From the NCBI GenBank assembly GCA_035541875.1, contig DATKML010000057.1:36745-100744 (forward strand): a DNA stretch of 64,000 nucleotides, in the 5' to 3' direction. Shown in pieces: positions 43,324 to 52,341 of the stretch. Numbering within the stretch: the stretch's first letter is position 1; each line of letters starts with the position of its first letter. The notes under the pieces are model-generated. The model made no database searches and was not told the DNA's origin. It saw only the letters and a list, made by a program, of their open reading frames with translations. Both the position numbers and the translations under genes were made by a program. Origin of the DNA: JAJPHI01 sp035541875 (GTDB taxonomy: Bacteria; Desulfobacterota; Binatia; Binatales; Binataceae).

Positions 43324-43353
43324 TTGGTCGGATAGCGCTCCCGCGCCTATAAT
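43324..43353 (+). promoter_or_regulatory. possible sigma-70 promoter of hemB
   Basis: TTGGTC (43324-43329) and a perfect TATAAT (43348-43353) are separated by 18 nt, in the 65-nt gap before hemB. It overlaps the cobA-hemD stop region. A promoter here would allow hemB to be expressed apart from the upstream operon. Confidence 0.4.
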
Positions 43354-43387
43354 CGCAGCAGATTCCCAGAAGGCGAGGTGACTCGCG

Positions 43388-44359
43388 ATGGCCTTTCCGA
43401 TTAATCGCCCACGACGACTGCGTCGCACTGAAACATTGCGCCGGATGGTCCGCGAGACCCGTCTCTCGCCCGATGATTTTATCCAGCCGTTTTTTGTTTG
43501 CCCTGGCTGCGACGTACGCAAGCCAGTCGGCGCGATGCCGGGCGTAGCCCAGCTATCGGTCGATCAGGTCCTGAAGGAAGCTCGGGCAACCTGGGACGCG
43601 GGCGTTCCGGCGATAATCCTGTTCGGTATCCCGACGCATAAGGATGCTGTCGGCAGCGAGGCCTGGAATGATGATGGTGAAGTGCAGCGGGCGATTCGCG
43701 AAATCAAGGAGCATGTCCCCCGCCTCGCTGTAATCACCGACGTATGTATGTGCGAATACACCGACCATGGCCATTGCGGGGTAATCGCGGGTAACGACGT
43801 CGACAATGACGCGTCGCTCGATTTGCTCGCGCGCGAGGCCCTGTCCCATGCGCGCGCTGGCGCCGATATGGTGGCTCCGTCCGACATGATGGACGGGCGC
43901 GTTGGCGCGATACGCTCGGCCTTCGATCAAGAGGGTTTCAGCCATATTCCAATCATGGCCTACTCGGCGAAGTTTGCGTCGGCCTTTTACGGACCATTTC
44001 GCGAGGCCGCTGAGTCCGCACCGCAGTTCGGCGATCGTCGCTCGTATCAGATGGATCCGCCCAACAGCGACGAAGCGATGCGCGAGATCGCGCTCGACCT
44101 CGACGAAGGTGCGGATATCGTAATGATCAAGCCGGCATTGCCGTATCTAGATCTCATCTATCGCGCCAAACTGGAGTTCAACGTGCCGGTCGCGGCCTAC
44201 AATGTCTCGGGCGAATATTCGATGATTCGTGCCGCCGGGATGAACGGATGGCTCGATGAGGAGCGCGCTACGCTCGAAGTGCTAACCGCAATCAAGCGTG
44301 CCGGTGCCGACCTGATCTTGACCTATTTTGCGACGCGCGTGGCGCAGCATCTGCGCTAA
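43388..44359 (+). CDS. hemB: delta-aminolevulinic acid dehydratase (porphobilinogen synthase)
   Basis: Condenses two 5-aminolevulinates to porphobilinogen. It has 323 residues. The active-site zinc ligands are C120, C122 and C130 in VCMCEYTDHGHCG, so this is the zinc-dependent type. The Schiff-base lysines are in AYSAKFASAFYGPFR (near residue 196) and MIKPALPYLD (near 249). It ends the tetrapyrrole cluster; GGCGAGGTG is a good ribosome binding site. Confidence 0.98.
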   Translation: MAFPINRPRRLRRTETLRRMVRETRLSPDDFIQPFFVCPGCDVRKPVGAMPGVAQLSVDQVLKEARATWDAGVPAIILFGIPTHKDAVGSEAWNDDGEVQRAIREIKEHVPRLAVITDVCMCEYTDHGHCGVIAGNDVDNDASLDLLAREALSHARAGADMVAPSDMMDGRVGAIRSAFDQEGFSHIPIMAYSAKFASAFYGPFREAAESAPQFGDRRSYQMDPPNSDEAMREIALDLDEGADIVMIKPALPYLDLIYRAKLEFNVPVAAYNVSGEYSMIRAAGMNGWLDEERATLEVLTAIKRAGADLILTYFATRVAQHLR

Positions 44360-44381
44360 AACGCGACGGACGAGTTTCGGG

Positions 44382-45143
44382 CTAGCGTTGCTTGCGCAGA
44401 TGTTGGTCGTAGTACGGTCGCATCGCGCGCAACGCACGCATCTGGTGGTATGCGATCTCGTCGTCGGGATAGCGATGTTGCGGACCCAATACGCAGGCGA
44501 TTCGCGCGTGGCATCTGGCTGAGCAATCCGGCTCTTGTTCGACGCGATGCGTAAGGCATCGTGGGATGTCCCAACCGGATACTGGCGATACTGCTGACGC
44601 GGGACACGAGGTGATGCAGCTTCGGGCAGTGCAGGTCGGGCACGGATCGAAGCCCGCGGCGTCGCCAGGTTGATCGATTACGCGATCGAGCAGCAAGGCC
44701 GCTCGGAAAGCGATCCAAGGTCCGTACATGGGATTTACGACGACGCCGAGGATGCTGGGTCCTGCGAGCCCCGCACGTTTTCCCAGATCCATGAAATTCA
44801 AGGAAGGGCCGTCAACCATGAAGGGATAGACGGGAATGGGTCGTTCGACCGATGTAGTGAGCGGTGCGACTATCTCGTTTTCTACGACCGCGCGGGTGAA
44901 GTCATCCAGTGGATTGGCGCGATCGGACCATCCGGGGTTAGCGTCGGCGAAAGCTCTGAACGCGCGCCAGAAATCACCGCCACCGTTGGCTATCAGGACG
45001 ATCGAGCGTGCCTCCGGCGCGATGTCCCGCACACGCATCGTTGGCGGCGCGTCGGCGTCGTAAGCTGCGACACTCGTAGTCCCAATCAGATTCAGTCCAA
45101 ATGGTGCAGCGAGCTGTCGAATACGTTCGAGGATTGCCTCCAT
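44382..45143 (-). CDS. QueG-like 4Fe-4S protein, short form
   Basis: A 253-residue protein resembling epoxyqueuosine reductase and other B12-dependent reductase-type ferredoxin proteins, but about 100 residues shorter. The cysteine clusters are CPTCTARSCITSCP and RCLTHR...DCSARCHARIACVLGP, enough for two [4Fe-4S] clusters. The N-terminal part has a FGLNLIGTTSVAAYD stretch typical of the QueG/CblC-like fold. It may be a cobalamin-reducing or uncharacterised enzyme rather than true QueG. Its 3' end converges on hemB. Confidence 0.7.
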   Translation of the reverse strand: MEAILERIRQLAAPFGLNLIGTTSVAAYDADAPPTMRVRDIAPEARSIVLIANGGGDFWRAFRAFADANPGWSDRANPLDDFTRAVVENEIVAPLTTSVERPIPVYPFMVDGPSLNFMDLGKRAGLAGPSILGVVVNPMYGPWIAFRAALLLDRVIDQPGDAAGFDPCPTCTARSCITSCPASAVSPVSGWDIPRCLTHRVEQEPDCSARCHARIACVLGPQHRYPDDEIAYHQMRALRAMRPYYDQHLRKQR

Positions 45144-45163
45144 ACGAGGCAGCGTAGCATTTT

Positions 45164-45931
45164 CTAACCTGCGAGAGCCGTTAGTTCAGCGGTCAGAGCT
45201 TCTTCGGCACTCTCGGCCTCTCGCGCCAGCGTGTCGACCAGGCTTCGAACACGGTCGAGATCGTTCTCGTGCGCCGCGCTCTCGATCTCCAGAGCCACTA
45301 GTCGCATCGATTCCGCACCCACGCTAGCTGCGCTGCTCTTCAGCGTATGCGCCATCCGCTCGGCCTGACCAGTGTCTCCCGCTGCGAGTCCTTCGGCCAG
45401 CATCTTCAGGCGATCGGGGGTTTCACGCAGAAAGATTTCGATCAAATCAATCAGCAATTCATCGCCGTCTTCGCGCAGTTCGGCAATCGTTGCAGCATCG
45501 AGAAGAGCGATCATAGACATTCCGTGCCTATCGTAGACGTTGGTTCGAGCGGCACTCTGGCGCAGCACGCGCATCAACCTCTGCCGTGCCGGTTCAAACG
45601 ACGAAGCGGTAAAGGGCTTCACGACGTAGGCGAGCGCCCCTTCGCGCAGGAAGCCATCGCGGACTTTTTCGTAGGGCACCGCGCTCACGATAATCGCGTT
45701 AAGGTCGGGTTTCGCACAGCGCATCTCTTGTAAGGCTTTGTGGCTATCGACGCCTTCCGCTTCCGGCATCATGACGTCCATCGTGATGAGGTCGGGTTGG
45801 AATGTCTGCAATAACCTTAGTCCCTGCGCGGCGTTCTCTGCTTCCCCCACCACTCTGCAGCCGATCTTGGTCAAGTAATGCCTGATCATTCGGCGCGCCA
45901 TCGGAGAATCATCAATAATCAGTGTCCGCAT
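45164..45931 (-). CDS. response regulator fused to an Hpt domain
   Basis: A 255-residue REC-Hpt protein. The receiver has IIDDSPMARR, phospho-acceptor D52 (LITMDVMMPEAEG) and a conserved lysine in YVVKPF. The Hpt domain has H195 in AHTLKSSAASVGA. It could accept phosphate from a hybrid kinase and pass it on, or act as a phosphate sink. No kinase is adjacent. The receiver is CheY-like. Its start overlaps the end of a possible upstream open frame (45919). Confidence 0.92.
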   Translation of the reverse strand: MRTLIIDDSPMARRMIRHYLTKIGCRVVGEAENAAQGLRLLQTFQPDLITMDVMMPEAEGVDSHKALQEMRCAKPDLNAIIVSAVPYEKVRDGFLREGALAYVVKPFTASSFEPARQRLMRVLRQSAARTNVYDRHGMSMIALLDAATIAELREDGDELLIDLIEIFLRETPDRLKMLAEGLAAGDTGQAERMAHTLKSSAASVGAESMRLVALEIESAAHENDLDRVRSLVDTLAREAESAEEALTAELTALAG

Positions 45932-46158
45932 CGGTCCAGCAGCATCCTCGTCGTGATCACAATCCAGTTACGAGCAAATTCCGGACCGAATCCGCGATGT
46001 TCGTTCCACTGCTGGTACGCGAGATGCTGGATGGCGGACGCGCCGTCAATTCCAACTGCAATCGCGAACGGTTGCGTATCAGATTGCGACGAAGAAGCTC
46101 GGACCGCACACTGGATGTGCCAATTAGAGAGCGAGTTATCAAACGGTGAACCAATCAA
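45919..46158 (-). CDS. possible fragment of an unrecognised protein upstream of the REC-Hpt gene
   Basis: An open frame of 79 codons from a TTG at 46158, ending in a TGA that overlaps the start of the REC-Hpt gene by 13 nt (ATGCGGACACTGA), a pattern of translational coupling. The translation contains FAIAVGIDGASAIQHLAYQQWNEHRGFG and WIVITTRMLLDRC, which look protein-like, but no family is recognised. It overlaps the start of the cpaE-like pseudogene on the other strand. It may be a real short gene, a remnant or a chance frame. Confidence 0.3.
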   Translation of the reverse strand: MIGSPFDNSLSNWHIQCAVRASSSQSDTQPFAIAVGIDGASAIQHLAYQQWNEHRGFGPEFARNWIVITTRMLLDRCGH

Positions 46159-46922
46159 TGGGATCTGACTCTTCCAGAAACGCTCGCGGACGCCGCAATG
46201 TAGTAACGATCGCAATTGCCAATGCCAGTGAGCAGTATCATGGGCAGATAATGTCCTCACTCGCCGAGATAGCCGAGCCACTCGTGGAGGTGGTTGATAT
46301 AAAACAAGGGTCCGAAGCTTCGGTCGCTCGTCATCTCGATGGCGTAATCGTCGCGTTGGATGCGGATCGAGAGACATCGGAGTTCCCGCTCCAGGAGCTC
46401 AACTGTGAAGGTCAGCGTCCCGCGCTTATCGCGGCTATCGAAGAGCATTCGGGGAATGCGGTGAGGCGGGCTCTACGCGCGGGCGCTGCCGATGTTCTTT
46501 TTCTGCCCGCTCAGATCGAAGATCTCTCGTGATGCCTGATACGCATTGGCGAAGCGAATAAGGAAAGTATCGGCGAACGAGCGATCATTTGTGCTCTGGG
46601 AGCGTTGCCGGCGACGTTGGCGTCAGCACCCTCACTGCGGCATTGGGTTTGGCTTCGCGGCGAATCACACAAAAACGCGTCGCCTTACTCGATCTCGGTA
46701 TGCAGAGTGGCGCACTCGCGGCTCTGTTGGATTTGAATCCAGACCATACGCTGAGTGAACTGGTGGACCCGTCGAACACGATCGATTCGATACGACTGGA
46801 ATCGTCTTTGGCTACCCATTCGTCGGGTCTCTATTTGCTTGACTGGCACAGAACCGAACGGTGACGAACAAGATCTGGTGCTCTTGGCCGTCTACGGGTT
46901 GCGGCAGAAGCCGGCGCTTTGA
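46146..46922 (+). pseudogene. decayed CpaE/TadZ-like ParA-type ATPase
   Basis: Segments of a CpaE-like protein lie in three frames. The first (46158-46529) is the receiver-like N-terminal domain ending ADVLFLPAQIEDLS, then a TGA. The same frame continues CLIRIGEANKESIGERAIICALG, and after a shift the P-loop region reads GSVAGDVGVSTLTAALGLA (from about 46600), with VALLDLGMQSGALAALL. A second shift near 46840 restores LTGTEPNGDEQDLVLLAVYGLRQ before the coding similarity stops. The C-terminal half of the ATPase is absent; the mscS stop is 7 nt away. The P-loop lacks the usual GGVGKS form (GDVGVST). It is probably non-functional. Confidence 0.75.
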
Positions 46923-46928
46923 CGTTGA

Positions 46929-49019
46929 TTATGAGGTAGGACCAGGCGAAGGCGGGGTGACTCCGAGTTTGGGCGAAAGCATCGCGAGGGCCGGATCACG
47001 AGCGATAGCATCGATCAGGCGGCGCGTGATCTCATCCTTCGTTTGAGGCGCTGTGGAGAGGCGCACAGGGTAGCGAACTATCAGTTCAAAACCTGCGCTG
47101 CTGAACTGCAGATGAGTGTGCGGCCGTGGAGGCTCGATGTGGATATTCAGGTGATCCTCCATGGCCCGGGATTCCCGCAAAATGGTATCGCGATAGTGAG
47201 CGAAGACATCACTGACTATCTCGATAATGCGCTTCTCTGCCAGGCGATAGTCACCAGCTGCAGACAGGTTCAGGCGAAGTTCATTCCAGGTGAAACTGGT
47301 TCCTGGCATCTGACGGAAGAAATTGCAGTTGGGCTGAAAGACCATCGAGTTCGGGAAAGAAACGGCGCGTCCACTCGGTTGCCGGCGATCGGGGTCGCCA
47401 GTCAATTCCATCAAAGTGATCTTAAGGAAGGTCGAATCCAGGACGTCGCCCTCGATCCCGAACATCTGGACGCGATCACCGAGACGTACGCCAAAACGGC
47501 CGCTGAGATAGAAATAGCCAACGATCGATGTAATAACATTCTGCAACGCCAGTGCGACGCCGGCAGCGGCGAAACCCATGATAGTCGCGAGATTTCCGAG
47601 ATCGTTGGCGAAGCTGAAGATGATTACCAGCCCCACGATAACGATCATAACGACGCGGCGTAGCTGGAGAAGCTGATAGCGGCGTTGCGGTTCCTGGATA
47701 TAGCGAAAAGTTAGACGGCGCCAGAGGCTGGCAGCGATGAGCAGCACTGCCAGCAGAATGGCCAGGCCGGCCAGATGAACAAGTATGCGACGAAAGGCGA
47801 CGCGAAATTGTGCTCCGATATTATCGCGCCATCGCTGCAGGCTCGTTGAGTAGAGATCCAACACCACGATTTGTTTCGAGAGAGGCAAAGTCGCATTCGC
47901 CAAGAGCTTGTTGCGAGCTTCCAGGGCGTCGAACTTCGCTTTGATTTCCTTCGCGGTGGTCGCATCTATTTCGGTCGCACGGGTGGTTTGTTGTTGCAGA
48001 CCCTGATGATCGAGCTCGGCCAGCATCGTGAGCAATTTTTGCCGAAGCTCGACCGCTGCCCGTGAGAGGCTGTTGGTGCTTTCGATTTCGCTATCCAGTG
48101 CTTGGCGTTTGGCACGAACGTTTAATAGATGCTCCAAGCCTGACGGTAGATCAGGGCTTGCGGCGGTAGGTGTTGCCAGAGGCTCAGGTTGAAGGTGATC
48201 GGTGGCATTGAGGTTTGGGAGGGCATGCTCAAGTTCGTCGATCTGCGCTTCAATATCGGTTCCTGAGTTACGGGTTGCCGCAGTATCGTTCGCGAAATCG
48301 ATCATCGCCTCGATCGAAGCCAGGCGCGAATCTGCCAACTCCTTCTGCGCCTGCAGCCCGACAATCTCTCGCGTCAGTTGATCGCGTTGTCGCCGTGTCG
48401 CGGTGGCGAGGCGACTTTGCGCCTTCTGCAACTCGACTTGGAGATTGGTCAGAGCGTTCTGCACCTGTCTTCGCCGATCCTGCAGATCAGTCCTGACGGC
48501 GTCGTCAGCAACATCCTTTTCAGAGGGCGAAGCTGGTGCCCGTCGCGGAGTTTTCTTGGATGCATTGTCTTCAACGATTGGGGCTGCGGCGCGCGCAAAA
48601 GCGAAGGCGTATTTCAGCGCCTCATTGGCCAGTCGACGATTATCGGTGGCGAACAGCGTCTCGTCGGGCTCATCGATGCGACTCGCCTCACTAGCGACCG
48701 AACGGTACCAACCGATCGAATGGCCAAGGAAGCCAACGATGTCCTTGCGATTGAGCGCGGTGACCTCTCCTTTAGCCGGCAGCGGCGATGGCGAAGAGGT
48801 TGGAGTCGCCACCGCAGGGGCCTTGGTCTTCTCCGAAGCGATAGCAGGCTGATTGGTGGTGGGTGTGGCCGCCGCCGTCGCAACGACCGCACCGGCAGGC
48901 TTCGAAAGCAAGAGAGTCACGAAACTCGCGAGGACGATTAGCGCAGCACACGCGAGACGAGTCTTGCGGCACGAGTGACCGAAAGACTCGACGGAATCGA
49001 TTGGACGCGAATACCTCAA
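46929..49019 (-). CDS. large MscS-family mechanosensitive channel protein
   Basis: A 696-residue protein with a TTG start and a signal-like N-terminus. Residues about 60-350 are periplasmic and rich in coiled coil (DRRRQVQNALTNLQVELQKAQSRLA). Several TM helices follow (about 425-510), and the MscS pore is GFAAAGVALALQNVITSIVGYFYL. The cytoplasmic vestibule starts GVRLGDRVQMFGIEGDVLD. Length and layout resemble KefA/YbiO-like channels. It opens on membrane tension to release solutes. It abuts the cpaE pseudogene. Confidence 0.9.
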   Translation of the reverse strand: MRYSRPIDSVESFGHSCRKTRLACAALIVLASFVTLLLSKPAGAVVATAAATPTTNQPAIASEKTKAPAVATPTSSPSPLPAKGEVTALNRKDIVGFLGHSIGWYRSVASEASRIDEPDETLFATDNRRLANEALKYAFAFARAAAPIVEDNASKKTPRRAPASPSEKDVADDAVRTDLQDRRRQVQNALTNLQVELQKAQSRLATATRRQRDQLTREIVGLQAQKELADSRLASIEAMIDFANDTAATRNSGTDIEAQIDELEHALPNLNATDHLQPEPLATPTAASPDLPSGLEHLLNVRAKRQALDSEIESTNSLSRAAVELRQKLLTMLAELDHQGLQQQTTRATEIDATTAKEIKAKFDALEARNKLLANATLPLSKQIVVLDLYSTSLQRWRDNIGAQFRVAFRRILVHLAGLAILLAVLLIAASLWRRLTFRYIQEPQRRYQLLQLRRVVMIVIVGLVIIFSFANDLGNLATIMGFAAAGVALALQNVITSIVGYFYLSGRFGVRLGDRVQMFGIEGDVLDSTFLKITLMELTGDPDRRQPSGRAVSFPNSMVFQPNCNFFRQMPGTSFTWNELRLNLSAAGDYRLAEKRIIEIVSDVFAHYRDTILRESRAMEDHLNIHIEPPRPHTHLQFSSAGFELIVRYPVRLSTAPQTKDEITRRLIDAIARDPALAMLSPKLGVTPPSPGPTS

Positions 49020-49080
49020 CTCGAAAGAATGGTAGTTCGCGAAGAGAGCTAGATCGATACCGCCTTATTTTGAATCGTGT

Positions 49081-49117
49081 GCAGGAGGGCTGACCCGCAG
49101 TCAGGTCGCCCTCCTGC
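49081..49117 (-). terminator. strong intergenic hairpin
   Basis: GCAGGAGGGC (49081-49090) pairs with GCCCTCCTGC (49108-49117); inside it GACC (49092-49095) pairs with GGTC (49104-49107), so the stem has about 14 bp with one bulged base. It lies between the small membrane-protein gene and the channel gene on the minus strand, 31 nt after the first. There is no U-tract, so it could be an attenuator or a processing site rather than a classical terminator. Confidence 0.45.
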
Positions 49118-49147
49118 ATTCAGAATCCAGATGATGACGTGTTACTG

Positions 49148-49354
49148 TTAAGCAACGTCCATGAAGCCGTGATGGTTTGGTGCTTCCGCCGCGTATAGAT
49201 CGGAGTGGCTCGGCGGACCTGCCAACACAACCGCCTTAGGATCGATCCGCAAGGCGCGACCTCGGGGCAGGCTCCATACCAACCAGTTGGCAACGAAAAG
49301 GATCGCAGTGAGCCCGACTCCAGCCAGCAACGTCGAAATCGATGGAAACAGCAT
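49148..49354 (-). CDS. small single-TM hypothetical protein
   Basis: A 68-residue protein with an unusually strong ribosome binding site (GGAGGAGGAATCGGAAT before the ATG). One hydrophobic helix spans about residues 8-28 (TLLAGVGLTAILFVANWLVW), followed by a soluble tail of about 40 residues rich in Ala, Pro and His. No family is recognised. A hairpin follows, then the MscS gene in the same direction, so the two may be co-transcribed. Confidence 0.7.
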   Translation of the reverse strand: MLFPSISTLLAGVGLTAILFVANWLVWSLPRGRALRIDPKAVVLAGPPSHSDLYAAEAPNHHGFMDVA

Positions 49355-49515
49355 ATTCCGATTCCTCCTCCTGCAATGCCCGACCAGTGATGCATCGATG
49401 GTGCCAAATAGCGGTCCTCGTATTTGTTAGAGTTTCTCTTGTTTTCACGGTCGAGAATCGCATAACGCGATAAATGACTATTTTCGTTTAGCAAAATGCT
49501 ATAGATACGCGAGCA

Positions 49516-51687
49516 GTGCAGACACCACAACCAGTTACGGTCGAAGGGACCCTGGATCAGGTCCTCTTTCTGAGTGAGGCCGATGGCTACGCGGTTGCCG
49601 TTCTGGAGACCAACGAGGATGCCAGCCAGCAACGAAGGCGAATCACGATAGTCGGTAGTTTGGGAGAGCTCGAGATCGGGGCGGGTCTCAGGGTTTCCGG
49701 TCGCTTCGAACAGCATCCGCGTTACGGAGAGCAACTCCGCGTCGATGACTTCGAGGTGACGCGACCTGCGGGAGTCGCGGCGCTCGAGCGCTATCTCGCC
49801 TCGGAGATCAAGGGAGTCGGACCCGCTCTAGCGAGGCGTATCGTCGCTCATTTCGGTGAGTCCCTGGGAGCGGTGCTCGATACCACACCCGAGCGTCTCC
49901 ACGAGGTAAGGGGATTGCCCCGGGGGGTTGCCCAACGTATCACGACAACGTGGCGCGACGCCTCGGGTTTGCGCGAACTCAGCGTTTTTCTGCGCGGCCA
50001 CGGAATCGGATCGGGCCATGCGCGACGGATCCATAAGGTTTACGGCCGCGACTCGCTTGAGACGATTCGCAATGATCCGTATCTGCTCGCGAGGACGATA
50101 ACCGGAATCGGCTTCAGGACCGCGGATCTGGTTGCTGAAAAGCTCGCTATTCCGCGTAACTCGATTCAACGTGCGCGAGCCGCCTTGCTCTATCTGCTGG
50201 AGAAGATGGCTGAAGAGGGGCACGTCTTCGCACCCATTACCCATCTCGAAAGCCAGTTTCAAACGGCGCTTGAGATGCGACCCGAGTTGGTGCACGAAGG
50301 GCTCGAGGATCTGAAGCAGACCGGCGAGGTCGTCGTTGAAGCGGCGCGCGATTACGATCGTGTCTACCTCAAGCGGCTGCACGAGGCCGAGACGACGGTA
50401 AACGATCGCTTGCGCATCCTCGTCGCCGGTCGGCCGCTGGGCGCTGCAGTGGTGGCCCGTGCACTTCAGGCTGCAACACAATCCGGCAGTGGCTTCGAAT
50501 TAACTTCAGAACAGCTGCAGGCGTTGAGCTTTGCGTTGAAGAGTCGAGTTACCGTGATCACTGGTGGCCCCGGGACCGGCAAAACGACGTTGCTGCGATC
50601 GCTGTTGGCGGCCCTCGACGCGGCAGGTTTGAAGCCTACCTTGGCAGCTCCGACAGGACGCGCGGCGCGGCGATTGGCTGACGCGACCGGGCGGGATGCG
50701 CGGACGATCCATCGGCTGCTCGAGTATTCGCCTGAAACGCAAAGTTTCATGCGCAACGAATCATTTCCACTCAAGACCAACTACCTCATCATCGATGAGG
50801 CGTCGATGATGGATGTTGAGCTGGCTGCGAGTGTCCTCAATGCACTGATGGCAAACTCGTCGCTGCTGCTCGTCGGCGACCGCGATCAGTTGCCGTCAGT
50901 CGGTCCCGGGAGTGTTCTCAAGGATGTTATTACGTCCGGACTGGTGCCAGTAGCAGAGTTGCGTGAGGTCTTTCGCCAGGCGCGGACGAGCCTTATCGTG
51001 TCGAACGCCCATCGTCTGAATCGCGGTAGCATGCCCGAAACGACGAATAATCCGGATGGTGATTTCTTCTTTTTTGAACGAAACGCGCCCGAGGATGTAA
51101 TCAGCACGATCAAAGAGCTGGTGCAAAATCGGTTGGTTGGGCGCTTCGGGTTGCGAGATCCGCGCGAAATTCAGGTTCTTACACCGATGAACCGTGGTCC
51201 GCTGGGGGTCCATGCGCTCAACCGGGAACTGCAGAGCCTGCTCAACCCTCGCGGCCGGGAACTACGCATAGGTGATCGATCGCTGCGCGAGGGTGATCGC
51301 GTAATCCAGTTGCGTAACGACTATGAGAAGCTCGTGTTCAACGGAGCGATTGGGCGAATCGCCTCGATCGACAACGAACGCGGCAAAGTTGGTGTGGTCT
51401 TCGAGGATGGGCACGCCGAATACGATTTGCCGGAACTCGACGAGATCGGGCTCGGTTATGCAATCTCAATCCACAAAAGCCAGGGGAGCCAGTACCCGGC
51501 GATCATCATCCCGGTTCATCAGACGCACTACCTGATGCTACGGCGGAATCTTATTTACACGGCAATCACTCGGGCGGAGCGCGTCTGTATCCTGGTCGGA
51601 ACGCGAAGTGCGCTCGCGCAGGCAGTACGGAATGAGGACGAACGGCGCCGCTTCAGCCAGCTTGCGGAACGTCTGCGAATCGACTGA
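49516..51687 (+). CDS. recD2: RecD2-like ATP-dependent DNA helicase
   Basis: SF1B 5'-3' DNA helicase, 723 residues, GTG start. The N-terminal region (VEGTLDQVLFLSEADGYAVAVL, then ALERYLASEIKGVGPALARRIVAHFG) holds the OB-like and HhH parts typical of RecD2, not of RecD in RecBCD. Walker A is GGPGTGKT (350-357), motif II is IIDEASMMD near 425, and C-terminal motifs include GYAISIHKSQGSQYP. It acts in DNA repair without RecBC partners. Its 3' end converges on the lipoprotein gene with 6 nt between. Confidence 0.95.
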   Translation: MQTPQPVTVEGTLDQVLFLSEADGYAVAVLETNEDASQQRRRITIVGSLGELEIGAGLRVSGRFEQHPRYGEQLRVDDFEVTRPAGVAALERYLASEIKGVGPALARRIVAHFGESLGAVLDTTPERLHEVRGLPRGVAQRITTTWRDASGLRELSVFLRGHGIGSGHARRIHKVYGRDSLETIRNDPYLLARTITGIGFRTADLVAEKLAIPRNSIQRARAALLYLLEKMAEEGHVFAPITHLESQFQTALEMRPELVHEGLEDLKQTGEVVVEAARDYDRVYLKRLHEAETTVNDRLRILVAGRPLGAAVVARALQAATQSGSGFELTSEQLQALSFALKSRVTVITGGPGTGKTTLLRSLLAALDAAGLKPTLAAPTGRAARRLADATGRDARTIHRLLEYSPETQSFMRNESFPLKTNYLIIDEASMMDVELAASVLNALMANSSLLLVGDRDQLPSVGPGSVLKDVITSGLVPVAELREVFRQARTSLIVSNAHRLNRGSMPETTNNPDGDFFFFERNAPEDVISTIKELVQNRLVGRFGLRDPREIQVLTPMNRGPLGVHALNRELQSLLNPRGRELRIGDRSLREGDRVIQLRNDYEKLVFNGAIGRIASIDNERGKVGVVFEDGHAEYDLPELDEIGLGYAISIHKSQGSQYPAIIIPVHQTHYLMLRRNLIYTAITRAERVCILVGTRSALAQAVRNEDERRRFSQLAERLRID

Positions 51688-51693
51688 TTTCCT

Positions 51694-52299
51694 TTAACTG
51701 CCGCCGCCGCTTAACGTGAAGTCTGCGGCAACGTTACAGCAGAGCAAGAAGCTCGATCCCGCGCGAGGTTCAGCCTCGTAAGCCTCGAGGCTACCATCAC
51801 CATTAACCTTCACGGCTTGGTAGCTGATCGATCCTGAACCGCGATCGGCAGCAAAGACGTAGTAGTGATTAGGTTCGAGTGGTTCGGGTGGGCCGCTCGA
51901 AGGCATCGATTCCTCAAAATGATCCGGCAACGTTCCGTACTTGACCTCGGCTGGACTGTAGCGATTTTCCCCGTGTCCGATCAAAGGCACACCGTTTAAC
52001 ATGCTCTTTTCAACGGCAAACTCCCACACCACGATACCGGCATCGAAACGTACAACCGACGCGGCACCGTTATTCGTGTTCGTTGTCTGCAGGATTTCAG
52101 CGGTAGGGTATTTGGTGACGCTCATGGAAGCCAGGTAGTCGCCTGCGTGTGAGTAGTTGATATGTATCTTGGCGTCAGCACCGCCTACGCCATTGTCAGC
52201 GGAGGAACTTGAAGGCGGCTGCAGTTCGTTGTGGGAGGAGCATCCCACGGTCAGGAGCGCTATCAGGGCAAAAATCGCTGGGGAAAGGCGAGGCTTCAT
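51694..52299 (-). CDS. hypothetical lipoprotein
   Basis: A 201-residue predicted lipoprotein. The lipobox LLTVGC places the lipidated Cys at residue 20. The mature part is beta-rich (GIVVWEFAVEKSMLNGVPLIGHGENRYS, NHYYVFAADRGSGSISYQAVKV) and ends in AGSSFLLCCNVAADF with two adjacent cysteines. No family is recognised. It lies 42 nt after the DUF2231 gene on the same strand and is probably in one operon with it. Confidence 0.8.
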   Translation of the reverse strand: MKPRLSPAIFALIALLTVGCSSHNELQPPSSSSADNGVGGADAKIHINYSHAGDYLASMSVTKYPTAEILQTTNTNNGAASVVRFDAGIVVWEFAVEKSMLNGVPLIGHGENRYSPAEVKYGTLPDHFEESMPSSGPPEPLEPNHYYVFAADRGSGSISYQAVKVNGDGSLEAYEAEPRAGSSFLLCCNVAADFTLSGGGS

Positions 52300-52341
52300 A
52301 GACCGCTACTCACTAGGCACGGAAGGTCGCGCGATGGTCAT

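Noticed and set aside
48772..49119. A 115-codon open frame overlapping the start of the MscS-like gene
   Set aside because: It is in another frame of the same strand, overlaps the channel coding region and shows no recognisable domain.
49500..49506. TATAGAT just before recD2 as a -10 element
   Set aside because: It lies only 10 nt before the GTG start and has no convincing -35 partner, so a promoter call would be guesswork.
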